The notes below the pieces were generated by a model. The model was not told where the DNA came from. It ran no database searches and saw only the letters and a program-made list of their open reading frames with translations. From NCBI GenBank assembly GCA_947587485.1, contig CANPXZ010000001.1, forward strand, positions 1 to 64,000: 64,000 bases of DNA, in the 5' to 3' direction. Shown one piece after another: positions 43,159-51,735 of this stretch (position 1 is the first letter of the stretch; each line of letters begins with the position of its first letter). A program made the position numbers and the translations under genes. This DNA comes from an uncultured Oscillospiraceae bacterium (GTDB lineage Bacteria; Bacillota; Clostridia; Oscillospirales; Oscillospiraceae).

Positions 43159-44226
43159 TCAGTTTTCAGTGCCGGAATTGCCGGCCGTTTCAGTATCGGT
43201 TTCAGTATCCGCAGTCTCGTTTGTCGCCGGGGCCTCAGGTGTCTCCTCGTCCTGCAGGATCTCATTGGGATTGTTGACCGCGGACTGGACCGTCTTGGTC
43301 ATCGCCTCGTCATCCGCGCAGTACAGGAAACACTGGTTCACGAAACCAACGGGGATCACGTCGTCCATCATCATATGGCAGCGGGAGATGTCATGCCGGA
43401 TGCTGGAATCCATATTAGCCGCATAGTCCTCAGCGTCAGTCCAGTAACCGGGCGCAGAGATCGCCACCGTATAGAACATGTCATGGCCAGTCAGGTCATA
43501 ATAGAGCATCACGGCGAGCATACCATCAAGCAGCTGGCTATGGTCAATCCCATAGGCGTCATGCAGCTTCTGCAGGCAGGCCTTATGCGTCTCATCATCC
43601 ATGCCGGACATGTCTGCATGCAGGTAGTAGACACAGACCGTATAGTTTTCCAGGTCAGCGCGTTCGGAATATGCCTCGCGCAGCGCCTCGTCCGTCTCGA
43701 AATCAGAACCAAGGCAGGCCGCCAGCTCACCGGTTTCAGGGTCATACTGGTCAACGCCGAAATCCGCCGCCAGCATCTTCAGGACGGCAAAACCGTCGTA
43801 ACGGGTGCGGGCCAGGTCAGAGATCTTGTACTGGTGCTCGCCCAGCTGTACGTAATTGATCCGGTCATAGACACGCACCAGGGGCAGCCCCTCGCCGGCA
43901 TCGGGATCCGTGCCGCAGGACAGCATGTTCGCCGCGAACATCGTGGCAAAACCGGAGCCGTTGTAATACACGTTCTCGTCCTGCTTGCCGAGCACGACCT
44001 GCGCGCTTTCGTCCAAATAGTATTTCTGTTCCTCGGGCATCTCGCCCAGATCAGCGGTATTGTCGACAAAGCCGTCCGGCATCGTCGGCTCTTCCGTCTC
44101 GGTCTGTACAGGCTCGCCGGGCTCCGTCGCATCCGGGTCGTCCTTGCCGCATGCCGCCAGGAGCGACATGGACATCGTCAGCACAAGCAGCAGGGCAGCG
44201 ACCCTCTTGAGATGTTTCTGTTTCAT
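43159..44226 (-). CDS. Lipoprotein, unknown function
   Basis: 355 residues. Type II signal peptide (KRVAALLLVLTMSMSLLAAC, lipobox LAAC at 24-27). The mature part has an acidic linker, a globular Tyr/Asp-rich domain, and an acidic Thr/Glu tail. No family recognised. SD AGGAG. Lies between SPFH and the HNH-like membrane protein. Confidence 0.7.
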   Translation of the reverse strand: MKQKHLKRVAALLLVLTMSMSLLAACGKDDPDATEPGEPVQTETEEPTMPDGFVDNTADLGEMPEEQKYYLDESAQVVLGKQDENVYYNGSGFATMFAANMLSCGTDPDAGEGLPLVRVYDRINYVQLGEHQYKISDLARTRYDGFAVLKMLAADFGVDQYDPETGELAACLGSDFETDEALREAYSERADLENYTVCVYYLHADMSGMDDETHKACLQKLHDAYGIDHSQLLDGMLAVMLYYDLTGHDMFYTVAISAPGYWTDAEDYAANMDSSIRHDISRCHMMMDDVIPVGFVNQCFLYCADDEAMTKTVQSAVNNPNEILQDEETPEAPATNETADTETDTETAGNSGTEN

Positions 44227-44280
44227 TGGATCAAATTTCTCCTTTCATGATAGGCATGGTTTATCGTTCCGGCAAGCGGC

Positions 44281-45057
44281 TCAGGCATTCCCGCACCGCT
44301 CGCACAAAACTTCGTATTTGTTCGGCCCGCCGGTCACACGCAGGCTCGCCCCGGTCAGCGGGGAACGTCCGCAACGCTCACACCGGAACCCGGCCCGCTC
44401 CAATTCCTTACGGCGGAACTTCATGTCGCCATCCGGCCCGAGCAAAGGTTCAGGTTTGCGGTTCAGGAGCTTGAGCAGCACATGCCTCGGCAGGCGCTTC
44501 GTCTGCGAAAACATCCGCCCGTTTTCACCAACAAACTTGCAGTCAAACGCCGGATCAGGCGACAGGACCTTGTACAGGTTGTTGATGAGCTCGTTGCACA
44601 TCCTCTGGCAGAGCGGGTCCATCGTATCGTGCGCCAGTACGCACATCCAGTCGATCTCGGTCTTGCTTTCCTTCCAGACCCTGATGCGCTCGTCGGACGC
44701 CTCCAGCAGGTCTTCCATTTCCGAGACGTCAAACATCTCACGCACATAAGCCTCAGGATCAAATTTTGAAACGGCGTCGACGGAATCCAGCTTCACAGGC
44801 GTCGAAATCCCGGTGCAGAGCTGCCCGACGATGCGCTGCACGGCCTCGTTGACGGAATCGTAGGTCTCCCGGTCCTGGATCCGGTTCTGGGCGCCTTTGT
44901 CAGCGTCATATCCGGAAGCCATGTTCGACCACTCGTTGGCTTTTTCTTCCGAGAGCTTAAAATCTTTTGAGTGGTCCCCAGACCTGTTGATCAAAACGAC
45001 GGCCACTGCGGCTATCCCGATGATGAGCAACAGCACGGCCGCCAAAAGTACGATCAT
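44281..45057 (-). CDS. Membrane-anchored protein with HNH-like zinc motif
   Basis: 258 residues. N-terminal membrane anchor (IVLLAAVLLLIIGIAAVAVV). Helical middle. The C-terminus FRCERCGRSPLTGASLRVTG, ending LCERCGNA, has the two CxxC knuckles of an HNH-type fold, but the catalytic DH/HN positions are absent, so it is more likely a zinc ribbon than a nuclease. Start at ATG with the SD (AAAGGAGG) inside the end of the GtrA gene. Confidence 0.65.
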   Translation of the reverse strand: MIVLLAAVLLLIIGIAAVAVVLINRSGDHSKDFKLSEEKANEWSNMASGYDADKGAQNRIQDRETYDSVNEAVQRIVGQLCTGISTPVKLDSVDAVSKFDPEAYVREMFDVSEMEDLLEASDERIRVWKESKTEIDWMCVLAHDTMDPLCQRMCNELINNLYKVLSPDPAFDCKFVGENGRMFSQTKRLPRHVLLKLLNRKPEPLLGPDGDMKFRRKELERAGFRCERCGRSPLTGASLRVTGGPNKYEVLCERCGNA

Positions 45058-45062
45058 AATGA

Positions 45063-45488
45063 TCACGCGTCTTTTCCTCCTTTTCCATAGTCCTGCAGGA
45101 ACACCAGGTATTTCCCAAGGACGTAATTGAGCACCGTCGTCACACACAGTGCTATGAATGTGATCGCGTATACGCCAAGCCCGGCCAGTCCCAGAAAGAA
45201 CCGGAACACCTGGTCCATGCCAAGCGTGCCGATGCGGGATGTGACATGCCGCAGAAATTCATTGGCGACCGGCCCGGAAGTCTTAAACACAAAATACCGG
45301 TTCAAGATATAGGCTGCCAGCATGCCGGAAACCCAGTTGACAAGCCCAAGGACGGCATTCGGCCCGGGACCAGGATGCGGGTCCATTTTGAAAAACACGA
45401 AATGTACGGCCGCCATGCAGGCCCAGGAAACAGCCATGGAACACATGCCGCAAATGAGATACGCGAGCGCCTCGCGCCTCATGCTCAT
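45063..45488 (-). CDS. GtrA-family membrane protein
   Basis: 141 residues, four hydrophobic segments. GLVNWVSGMLAAYILNRYFV and TTVLNYVLGKYLVFLQ carry the NRYFVF and NYxxxKYxVF motifs of GtrA proteins, which flip polyprenyl-linked sugars across the membrane for surface glycosylation. No glycosyltransferase is present nearby. ATGA overlap with the small lipoprotein. Confidence 0.85.
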   Translation of the reverse strand: MSMRREALAYLICGMCSMAVSWACMAAVHFVFFKMDPHPGPGPNAVLGLVNWVSGMLAAYILNRYFVFKTSGPVANEFLRHVTSRIGTLGMDQVFRFFLGLAGLGVYAITFIALCVTTVLNYVLGKYLVFLQDYGKGGKDA

Positions 45489-45622
45489 GCGTTGACCTCG
45501 GCCGTCTGGATCACCGGCGTGTCAATGATCTCCCCTGGCGTGTCGTTCACATCCGTCCCGCATGCCACCAATAAAAACAGGCAGGCGGCCGCAGCCAAAA
45601 CGAAAAATAATCTCTTCCTCAA
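45485..45622 (-). CDS. Tiny lipoprotein
   Basis: 45 residues, TTG start overlapping the TGA of the DUF2130 gene, with GGTGGTGAGG upstream. RKRLFFVLAAAACLFLLVAC is a complete type II signal peptide with lipobox LVAC, leaving only about 24 mature residues, Asp/Thr-rich. It ends in an ATGA overlap with GtrA. The tight overlaps on both sides and the lipobox support a real gene. Confidence 0.65.
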   Translation of the reverse strand: MRKRLFFVLAAAACLFLLVACGTDVNDTPGEIIDTPVIQTAEVNA

Positions 45623-46575
45623 ACCTCACCACCACCTTTTTCAGAATAAACAGTCCCAGCGTAAAGCCTCCGGGCCGTCAGCTTGTCAGCCTTCCCGGAC
45701 GCCGTTCGGAGCGATTTGCGGGCAGCTTCCAGCTCGTCACGTGTCTTCGACAGCCTGTCAATAGCCTTGTCGAGTTCCAAAATGGCACTGTCCATATGCC
45801 GGTCTGCAAAATCAGCGGATTTGGCGAACCCGGTCTTGAACTCGAAGATCCTGTCCTCCAGGACATCCAGATCTGATCTGGCATTCTCCAGCTCACGAAT
45901 CCGGAGCTTGTCCGCCGCCCTGTCCATCGCCGCCCGCCATAAGAGGCCGATGATCGTTAAAAAGCATTGCGGCCGCACGGCATACATCTTGGGATAGGCG
46001 AAACCAAGGTCCGCTATCCCGGCGTTATAGAAACTGCTGTCTGGCTCCAGCATCGTGACCAGTACGGCGAACTCGCAATTCTTCGACCGGCGGTCTTTGT
46101 CCAGCTTCTCAAAGAAGTCTTCATTCTTGTGCCGCATCCGGACGTCCGTATCCGGGTCCTCATTCTTCATCTCGAACATGATGGACAGGACCTCGACGCC
46201 GTCCGCATAGCCCCGGAAGATGTAATCGCCCTTCGATCCGCCGCGCGCGTCATTGTCCTTGGCGAAATACGCCCCGGGATACGCGGTCGCACGGATCTTA
46301 TTGAACTCACTCTCGCAAAAACGCTCCAGCGATTCGCCAATCATTTTCGTGGAAAGCCTGGACCGCATGTCACGCAGATAAGCGATCTGTTCGTCCCGGT
46401 CAACCAGCTTCTCACGCAGGGCCCGCACCTCCCGGTCGTATTCAGCCCGCTGCTCCGAGACGGCGACCGCCACGGATTTGCGGAACTCTTCATCGCGGAT
46501 CTGCCGGACAGCCGGATGTGACGCGTCCAGTTCAAACTGCTCCCCGCAGTTCGGGCATTCGATCAGGATTCCCAT
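45619..46575 (-). CDS. DUF2130-family protein
   Basis: 318 residues. N-terminal zinc knuckle (CPNCGEQF), coiled coil (REVRALREKLVDRDEQIAYL), then the DUF2130 core: GESLERFCESEFNKIR, GGSKGDYIFRGY, and SIMFEMKNE (a D..ExK nuclease-like pattern), plus LEPDSSFYNAGI. The family is suspected to be a restriction-endonuclease-fold protein; its role is not established. Start uncertain: an ATG 12 bases earlier sits directly on the SD. First gene of the envelope operon. Confidence 0.8.
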   Translation of the reverse strand: MGILIECPNCGEQFELDASHPAVRQIRDEEFRKSVAVAVSEQRAEYDREVRALREKLVDRDEQIAYLRDMRSRLSTKMIGESLERFCESEFNKIRATAYPGAYFAKDNDARGGSKGDYIFRGYADGVEVLSIMFEMKNEDPDTDVRMRHKNEDFFEKLDKDRRSKNCEFAVLVTMLEPDSSFYNAGIADLGFAYPKMYAVRPQCFLTIIGLLWRAAMDRAADKLRIRELENARSDLDVLEDRIFEFKTGFAKSADFADRHMDSAILELDKAIDRLSKTRDELEAARKSLRTASGKADKLTARRLYAGTVYSEKGGGEV

Positions 46576-46609
46576 GTGTGCCGTCATCCCCTTTCCTCAA
46601 ACTAAGGCT

Positions 46610-46638
46610 ATTATAGCACACACAGAAACAAAAAGCAA
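46610..46638 (-). promoter_or_regulatory. Promoter of the 46575-40512 operon
   Basis: TTGCTT (46633-46638), 17-bp spacer ending TGTGC, TATAAT (46610-46615). Confidence 0.8.
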
Positions 46639-46681
46639 CACTTTTGTACAAACTTGTACAAAAATATATATATCTTTGTTT

Positions 46682-47044
46682 TTAATAGTCCATCGCGATG
46701 ATCCGCTTGGCATCCCTGGGCCCATTCAGGCCATGCCAACTCCGGCCGTCAGAACAGTATAAGGAACCGCCGATCAGGGAATAAGTCCGGCCGTCAGGGC
46801 CATAGAACATATTCCCGACCTCCGTCACCATCCCGCCAAACGACCGGCCGCCCAGGAACATGCCGTTGCCAGGACCATTGTCAAAAGCCATCTGGCCGTC
46901 CGAGCCGAAAAACCCGTTCCCAATCTCCTGTTGGAAGGAACCGTCCGGCCCATGCAGGCCGCCGCCGATCCCGACGATCGGCCCGTCAGGCCCGAACACC
47001 GTACCAAAGTCATGTTTCTTATCCTTGTCATCAAAATATCCCAT
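46682..47044 (-). CDS. GPDG-repeat protein
   Basis: 120 residues made almost entirely of glycine-rich beta-turn repeats: TVFGPDGPIVGIGGGLHGPD, FFGSDGQ, MFYGPDGRTYSLIGG, LYCSDGRSWHG. The spacing suggests a short beta-solenoid or beta-roll. No signal peptide. Start at ATG after AAAGGAGG. Downstream of two signal peptidases in the same operon. Confidence 0.65.
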   Translation of the reverse strand: MGYFDDKDKKHDFGTVFGPDGPIVGIGGGLHGPDGSFQQEIGNGFFGSDGQMAFDNGPGNGMFLGGRSFGGMVTEVGNMFYGPDGRTYSLIGGSLYCSDGRSWHGLNGPRDAKRIIAMDY

Positions 47045-47067
47045 GACCATATCCTCCTTTGATAAGA

Positions 47068-47532
47068 TCAGTCCCTATGGTTCCGAAGCAGCCACCGGAA
47101 AATCCAAGCCGCCGCCCCGCCGCAGAACAGCGCCGCGATCCAGGCCCCGCCAAGCAAAAACCCGGACAGGAAGCCGATATAAGGCACACTGAACAGCATC
47201 TCGCCTACGACAGAATCATACGCCACAACAGGGTCCGTGTCAAGGTTTGCATCACCTTTGAACACCAGTTCCCCGTCATCCAAATCGTTCTCCATGACAC
47301 GATGAATCACCGTGACGCTCCGCCCATACTCATTTGCCTGGTACGCAGCCACGTCACCTTTTTGAAGGGCCATCGGCTCAGCCGGCACAACAACGACCAG
47401 GGACCCGGACGGAATCTCAGGCGCCATGCTTCCTGTCCTGACGTTATAAGCGTGCAGTCCGCAAATGCGGAACAGCAGGACGCCGCAAACCACCACGCAG
47501 AACAAGATCCTCAGTTTTTTCCATAATGGCAT
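47068..47532 (-). CDS. SipW-like signal peptidase (Ser-His type)
   Basis: 154 residues. N-terminal membrane segment, then TGSMAPEIPSGS (catalytic Ser35), VTVIHRVMEND (His77) and FKGDANLD (Asp94). His in place of Lys is the endoplasmic-reticulum/archaeal/SipW type. A C-terminal hydrophobic segment follows. SipW enzymes mature specific exported proteins. SD GGAGG. It overlaps nothing but follows the Ser-Lys enzyme by 13 bases. Confidence 0.85.
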   Translation of the reverse strand: MPLWKKLRILFCVVVCGVLLFRICGLHAYNVRTGSMAPEIPSGSLVVVVPAEPMALQKGDVAAYQANEYGRSVTVIHRVMENDLDDGELVFKGDANLDTDPVVAYDSVVGEMLFSVPYIGFLSGFLLGGAWIAALFCGGAAAWIFRWLLRNHRD

Positions 47533-47545
47533 CCGTACACCTCCG

Positions 47546-48034
47546 TCAGAACTTGACCCATTCCGGGAGCACAATACGTACGACGCCTATCACGTCATCC
47601 AGATCAATGCATCCCAGAATGCGGCTGTCCAAAGAATTGTCACGGTTATCGCCCATAACAAAGACTGCGTCTTCCGGCACATCCCCGCTCCAGGCGTCAG
47701 CATAATCGTGCACCCCATCCGTAATATAAGGTTCGTCGACAACCTCCCCGTTCACAAGGACGCTGCCATCAGAATATGTGATGGAATCCCCGGACACACC
47801 GATACAGCGCTTGACAAGCACCTGCCCATCGGCTTCGACCAGGATAATGTCGCCATGTTTCGGAACGCCGACGGTCGCCAACAGGCACCTCCCGCTGGAG
47901 AGCGTCGGCTCCATGGACGACCCCTCGACCCGGGCAGGGACGACAAAATGAAAAAGCATGGCTGCCACGATCAGGAATTCAACGGCAATGACGGTTTTCA
48001 AAAACCATCCGCCATGCTTTTTCTCCTCAACCAT
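47546..48034 (-). CDS. lepB: Signal peptidase I (Ser-Lys type)
   Basis: 162 residues. One membrane anchor (TVIAVEFLIVAAMLFHFVV), VEGSSMEPTL (Ser40), VLVKRCIGVSGD (Lys75) and VFVMGDNRDNSLDSR (box E). Complete by family standards. It removes signal peptides from secreted proteins on the outer membrane face. Element-encoded copies may serve the element's own secreted proteins. Confidence 0.9.
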   Translation of the reverse strand: MVEEKKHGGWFLKTVIAVEFLIVAAMLFHFVVPARVEGSSMEPTLSSGRCLLATVGVPKHGDIILVEADGQVLVKRCIGVSGDSITYSDGSVLVNGEVVDEPYITDGVHDYADAWSGDVPEDAVFVMGDNRDNSLDSRILGCIDLDDVIGVVRIVLPEWVKF

Positions 48035-48076
48035 ACGGCAGCCCTCCTTTCCGATCCATAAAAATCTCTATAGATC

Positions 48077-48105
48077 AGGATACCACATCTGAACCACAAA
48101 TGCAA
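48077..48105 (-). promoter_or_regulatory. Promoter of the signal peptidase operon
   Basis: TTGCAT (48100-48105), 17-bp spacer, TATCCT (48077-48082). Confidence 0.6.
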
Positions 48106-48139
48106 GCATTTATATATAATTTTGTTGATCTTTATATAA

Positions 48140-48178
48140 AAGAAAACCTTCCCGCCAAAACGTAAGGCGGGAAGGTCA
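48140..48178 (-). terminator. Terminator after the 48194 gene
   Basis: CCTTCCCGCC / GGCGGGAAGG stem followed by TTTTCTTTT on the minus strand. Confidence 0.85.
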
Positions 48179-48193
48179 TTGTCAGGACCCGCA

Positions 48194-49297
48194 TCAAGAC
48201 AGCTGGTCGTCAGGCCCGTCATAGGTCTCCTCGTTCATAAACTCGGCCAGGCGCCGTACAGCATCGATCGCCGTATCGCCTTTCTGTTTCAGCTTCGCTG
48301 TGAAGACTGTCTGTTTGTCGCTTTCCAACGGCTTGCAGGCATGCTCAAACGCCGCCAGAGGAACGCCGGCACTCTGCCGTCCAAGCGCCGACCGCGGGTT
48401 CCAGAGGTTCGGCTTCGGGCGGCCTTTCGCGTCCGTCTCCGCGAGGACCACGTCTGGAACCAAGCGGTAGGATAACGACAGCTCCCGCCCAAGGACCGGG
48501 TCTTCCGGCTGCTTCATCCCATCCGGGACACGCAGAGCTTTTAACACTTCAGGGTAGCCATCACATTTGACTGCCTGCCACGCATGCCGGTCAGGGTGCT
48601 TCGCGGCATCTTTCAGAAAATCCTGATAGACGGCAAAACTATTGAAATTTGCCGCAAACGCAGCGGCCGCCTCGGATTTATCGATCGCTGTCAACAGGTC
48701 ACACGCAGCGTCCTTCCGGATCACGCATGTGGGGCTGTTTTTCGGTCCGATGCCGATGTGGCGCTCAGAGCTTGCGTTCCGGTACGCGCCAATATCAGCG
48801 GCGAACAGGATCACATCGCCGCCTGCGGCATCAGAAGGGCCTTCCGACGTCACCACATGGACCGGCTCCGAAATGTCGTCCGGGACCGTGACACCAAAAT
48901 AGCGCCGTCCTTTCCCGGACATCTGATAAAAATCCATGGCGGTCGTCTCCAGAGGTTTGCGAAAGCAGTCACGGTTCAGATGCCGCATAAAGTCCTGGAC
49001 GGACGTTTTCTCAGGCTCAGGCTCCGGCGTTGAAAACTCGCTGGTACGGTAATCAGCCGGGACCTCAATGACCTCTTCAGCCGGTGACTCAGGCACAACG
49101 ATGACATCCTCAGGCTCCTGGACGACAACAACATCCTCTTTGGGTGGCTCGGGCGCAGGTTCCGGCGCCGGCTTAGCGTCAAACCGGACCCTTGACTTAT
49201 CCACCGTTTCCACATGGTTTTCCACACCGCCGCGGCGCCGCATGTTGAAATCATCCTTTGCGTGCAGCGGGAAATATACATCGTTTTGGTTCTTCAT
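48194..49297 (-). CDS. Hypothetical protein, paralogue of 49372
   Basis: 367 residues. A Pro/Glu/Val-rich N-terminal linker (PAPEPAPEPPKEDVVVVQEP), then a domain alignable with the next gene: FMRHLNRDCFRKPLETTAMD, RRYFGVTVPDDISEPVHVVT, FAANFNSFAVYQDFLKDAAK, and SYRLVPDVVLAETDAKGRPK. The C-terminus has a weak version of the shared tail (DTAIDAVRRLAEFMNEE) and YDGPD. No known family. Start at ATG 7 bases after GGTG; weak SD. Confidence 0.65.
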   Translation of the reverse strand: MKNQNDVYFPLHAKDDFNMRRRGGVENHVETVDKSRVRFDAKPAPEPAPEPPKEDVVVVQEPEDVIVVPESPAEEVIEVPADYRTSEFSTPEPEPEKTSVQDFMRHLNRDCFRKPLETTAMDFYQMSGKGRRYFGVTVPDDISEPVHVVTSEGPSDAAGGDVILFAADIGAYRNASSERHIGIGPKNSPTCVIRKDAACDLLTAIDKSEAAAAFAANFNSFAVYQDFLKDAAKHPDRHAWQAVKCDGYPEVLKALRVPDGMKQPEDPVLGRELSLSYRLVPDVVLAETDAKGRPKPNLWNPRSALGRQSAGVPLAAFEHACKPLESDKQTVFTAKLKQKGDTAIDAVRRLAEFMNEETYDGPDDQLS

Positions 49298-49323
49298 GCT
49301 CACACCGCCTGTCTGTTCTAAAT

Positions 49324-49360
49324 AAGGCCTCGTCCCGAACAAATATCCGGAACGGGGCGC
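49324..49360 (-). terminator. Hairpin between the paralogous genes
   Basis: GCCCCGTTCCG pairs with CGGGACGAGGC, followed by CTTATTTAG; weak U tract. Confidence 0.45.
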
Positions 49361-49371
49361 AAAACGTAAAA

Positions 49372-50223
49372 TCAGTCGAACTGACGCTCGTCCACTTCAT
49401 TGTCACTGGCATCGATATCGGCAGCCATGCGGTTCAGGGCGCTCATGGCCTTGGACGGCGCCTCGACCATCTTATAGTTCTTCGCGAAATCCTCGTTAGA
49501 CACACCGGGATTGACCCAGCCGCTTACCAGATTCGGCGCGAACGTGATCGGCTGCGGATTGCCGGCGCCGTCTTTATGGGCGACAACGACATCTGGAACC
49601 AGCAGCGTGGTCAATTTATAATTGCCAAGCGCATCGGCGTCAAGGGCAGCCTTGTCGCCCTTAAAACGCTCCGGGACCTTGATGGACGCCAAGATCTCGG
49701 AATGGTCGTTCGCCGTGACATCGGTCCATTTCTCAGGCTGTTTTGCGGACTCCTTCAAGAAGCCCTGGAAATCCATAAAATGGTCGAAGTCATTGGCAAA
49801 CTGTTCCGCGACCTCTTTGTTGTCATACAGCTTGAGAGCCTTGTCAGCGACATCCGCCGGGATCACAGCCATCGGCAGCCCGGTGGCGACAATGCCGCAG
49901 CCGTACTCAGACGTCACATCATCCCGCTCCAAAACATCGGACGGGTAAAGAATCAGGTCGCCAGGATTGGCGGTGCGGCTGTCGTCGTCCAGCGTCGGCA
50001 CGGTGATATGGACAGTACCGGATACGCCTTCCGGTACACGTGCCGCGAAATAACGCTGCTTGGCGAAGAACTCCGCATCGCCGGATGGATAACCGTTGAA
50101 GTCGGCGATCTGAGAAACGTCGTTGATCTTACAGTAAGTCATGTTGGTCGACTCCAGCGGCTTGCCCACACCGTTTCTTTCGATATCATCCATGAAATCG
50201 GCAAAAGAATTATTTTCAGGCAT
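49372..50223 (-). CDS. Hypothetical protein, paralogue of 48194
   Basis: 283 residues. Segments shared with the 48194 protein: FMDDIERNGVGKPLESTNMT, RYFAARVPEGVSGTVHITVP, FANDFDHFMDFQGFLKESAK, LTTLLVPDVVVAHKDGAGNP. The tail APSKAMSALNRMAADIDAS is shared with the 36869 protein and others. No linker at the N-terminus. Start at ATG after AAAGGAG; the longer frame runs through a terminator. Function unknown. Confidence 0.7.
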   Translation of the reverse strand: MPENNSFADFMDDIERNGVGKPLESTNMTYCKINDVSQIADFNGYPSGDAEFFAKQRYFAARVPEGVSGTVHITVPTLDDDSRTANPGDLILYPSDVLERDDVTSEYGCGIVATGLPMAVIPADVADKALKLYDNKEVAEQFANDFDHFMDFQGFLKESAKQPEKWTDVTANDHSEILASIKVPERFKGDKAALDADALGNYKLTTLLVPDVVVAHKDGAGNPQPITFAPNLVSGWVNPGVSNEDFAKNYKMVEAPSKAMSALNRMAADIDASDNEVDERQFD

Positions 50224-50252
50224 GGTCGAATACTCCTTTTTGATTTCCGATC

Positions 50253-50290
50253 TTGAAAAAACCCCCGAAGGCACCGGTTCCTTCGGGGGT
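50253..50290 (-). terminator. Strong terminator of the 50330 gene
   Basis: CCCCCGAAGG / CCTTCGGGGG perfect stem followed by TTTTTT on the minus strand. Confidence 0.92.
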
Positions 50291-50329
50291 CCGTTCATTT
50301 GGTATTAGCGGGACCAAAAGCCGTTAGGC

Positions 50330-51730
50330 TCAGCCCTCGACGCCGTCCATCTCGTAGCCAGCAGCCTCGCGGCCAACCACCAGGTCGTCAGCCTTGCTGT
50401 GCAGCTCGGCATAGACGTCCTTCGCCTGGCTGATAGCCAGTTCGCGGTCGACGGAAGCGCTCGGGCCGGCGATCTTCGCGGCATTCTCCAGGACCTCTTT
50501 GCCATACAGGCCTTCGATGGCGTGCATGTGCGGCTCGTCCTTGTCACGCAGGGGCTCGTTGTGGGTCGCGCACTCGTAAGCACGGGTGACGGCAGCCGCG
50601 TAGGGCTCCATGGTGATGACGGTGGAAGGCTGGATGAGGGTCAGGTCGCGCTTGTCAGAGTCGGGCTCCATCGGGGTCACAGGGTAGGAACGGATGGAGA
50701 AGCGGTTGCCCAGCTTCTTGGCCGCATCGTCGTTCTCGAAGCTCTTGTTGACCACCTGGCTCATATGGGCGTTGAACGCGTTGTTGAAGTTGTTCATACC
50801 CTCACGGTTGGCAGCGTTCTTGGCGGTGTCGGTGACAACCAGGGCGGTGGAACCGTCCTTCATGCCGATGACGCTGATACCCATGTCGGCCAGAGACGGG
50901 AAGCTGGTGTTAGGCACCGCGCCGCCCTTCTTGTAGGAGCCGTCAGCCTGCTTCACCTGGCTGTCGATGCCGGGGCACGCCTTGGTAGCGTACTTGGCCA
51001 CGAAGTCGGTGTAGCCCTTGCTGAAGGTAGAAGCGACCTTGTCGATGGTATCCTGGGACACCATGCCGCGGGCCGGATCCTTCTTCTGGGCGGTGAGCAG
51101 GTAGTTCTGGGAAGCCAGCTGGGCCACGTTCTCACGGAAGCGGTCGCCGTTCATGGCGGGCATGCCGTGGTCGGTGGTGGACAGGCCAGCGGTCAGGGTC
51201 AGACGACCCTTGGCGCCCTCTGCCAGAGGCTTGAGGCCAGCAGCAGCACGGGCGGCGTCACGCTCGGCGTCGTTGGCATTGGCCAGCGCCTGGGGATCGA
51301 TGATGGTGGTCACACGGTACTGATCGATGCCCTGCACGGACAGGTCACGCACCACGTCAAGGGCGACCGGGGTCGGATCCTTGCCATCAACAGTGTAGTC
51401 GGCGCCGGTATTGCCGGTGTACTTGCTGCCGGGAGCAGAAGTTTTCAGAAGAGCCTGGACATCGGAGCTGATGTTGGCCATCTTGCCGAAGTTCACGACC
51501 ATGGTGGACTCGGTGCGGCCGCGGCCGACGTCATTGCCCTCGCCCGGGAAAGTCTGGCCGTTGAACAGCGGCACGTTGACGTTGCGGATGAGGTGGGTGT
51601 TAGCCTGACGGTTCTTCTCGATGAGAGCCTTGTCACCACTCTGCAGGACGCGGAAAGCGCCAGCGAACTTGGAGAGAGGCTCAGCCTGGAGCGCGATGGG
51701 ACGCGGACCCCTGATACGAATGTTTGCCAT
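50330..51730 (-). CDS. Probable abundant structural protein
   Basis: 466 residues, no signal peptide. Starts ANIRIRGPRPIALQAEPLSK. Includes GRTESTMVVNFGKMANISSD and MDGVEG at the end. No family recognised. It stands alone between a near-consensus promoter (51907-51935) with a leader of about 170 nt and the strongest terminator in the window. Its codons look more restricted (many AAG, CTG, GGC, AAC) than its neighbours. These are marks of a very abundant product, for example a major virion, coat or shell protein. That is inference. Confidence 0.65.
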   Translation of the reverse strand: MANIRIRGPRPIALQAEPLSKFAGAFRVLQSGDKALIEKNRQANTHLIRNVNVPLFNGQTFPGEGNDVGRGRTESTMVVNFGKMANISSDVQALLKTSAPGSKYTGNTGADYTVDGKDPTPVALDVVRDLSVQGIDQYRVTTIIDPQALANANDAERDAARAAAGLKPLAEGAKGRLTLTAGLSTTDHGMPAMNGDRFRENVAQLASQNYLLTAQKKDPARGMVSQDTIDKVASTFSKGYTDFVAKYATKACPGIDSQVKQADGSYKKGGAVPNTSFPSLADMGISVIGMKDGSTALVVTDTAKNAANREGMNNFNNAFNAHMSQVVNKSFENDDAAKKLGNRFSIRSYPVTPMEPDSDKRDLTLIQPSTVITMEPYAAAVTRAYECATHNEPLRDKDEPHMHAIEGLYGKEVLENAAKIAGPSASVDRELAISQAKDVYAELHSKADDLVVGREAAGYEMDGVEG

Positions 51731-51735
51731 AATAA

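Noticed and set aside
44281..45057. Functional HNH endonuclease
   Set aside because: The zinc knuckles are present but the catalytic histidine and asparagine positions are not.
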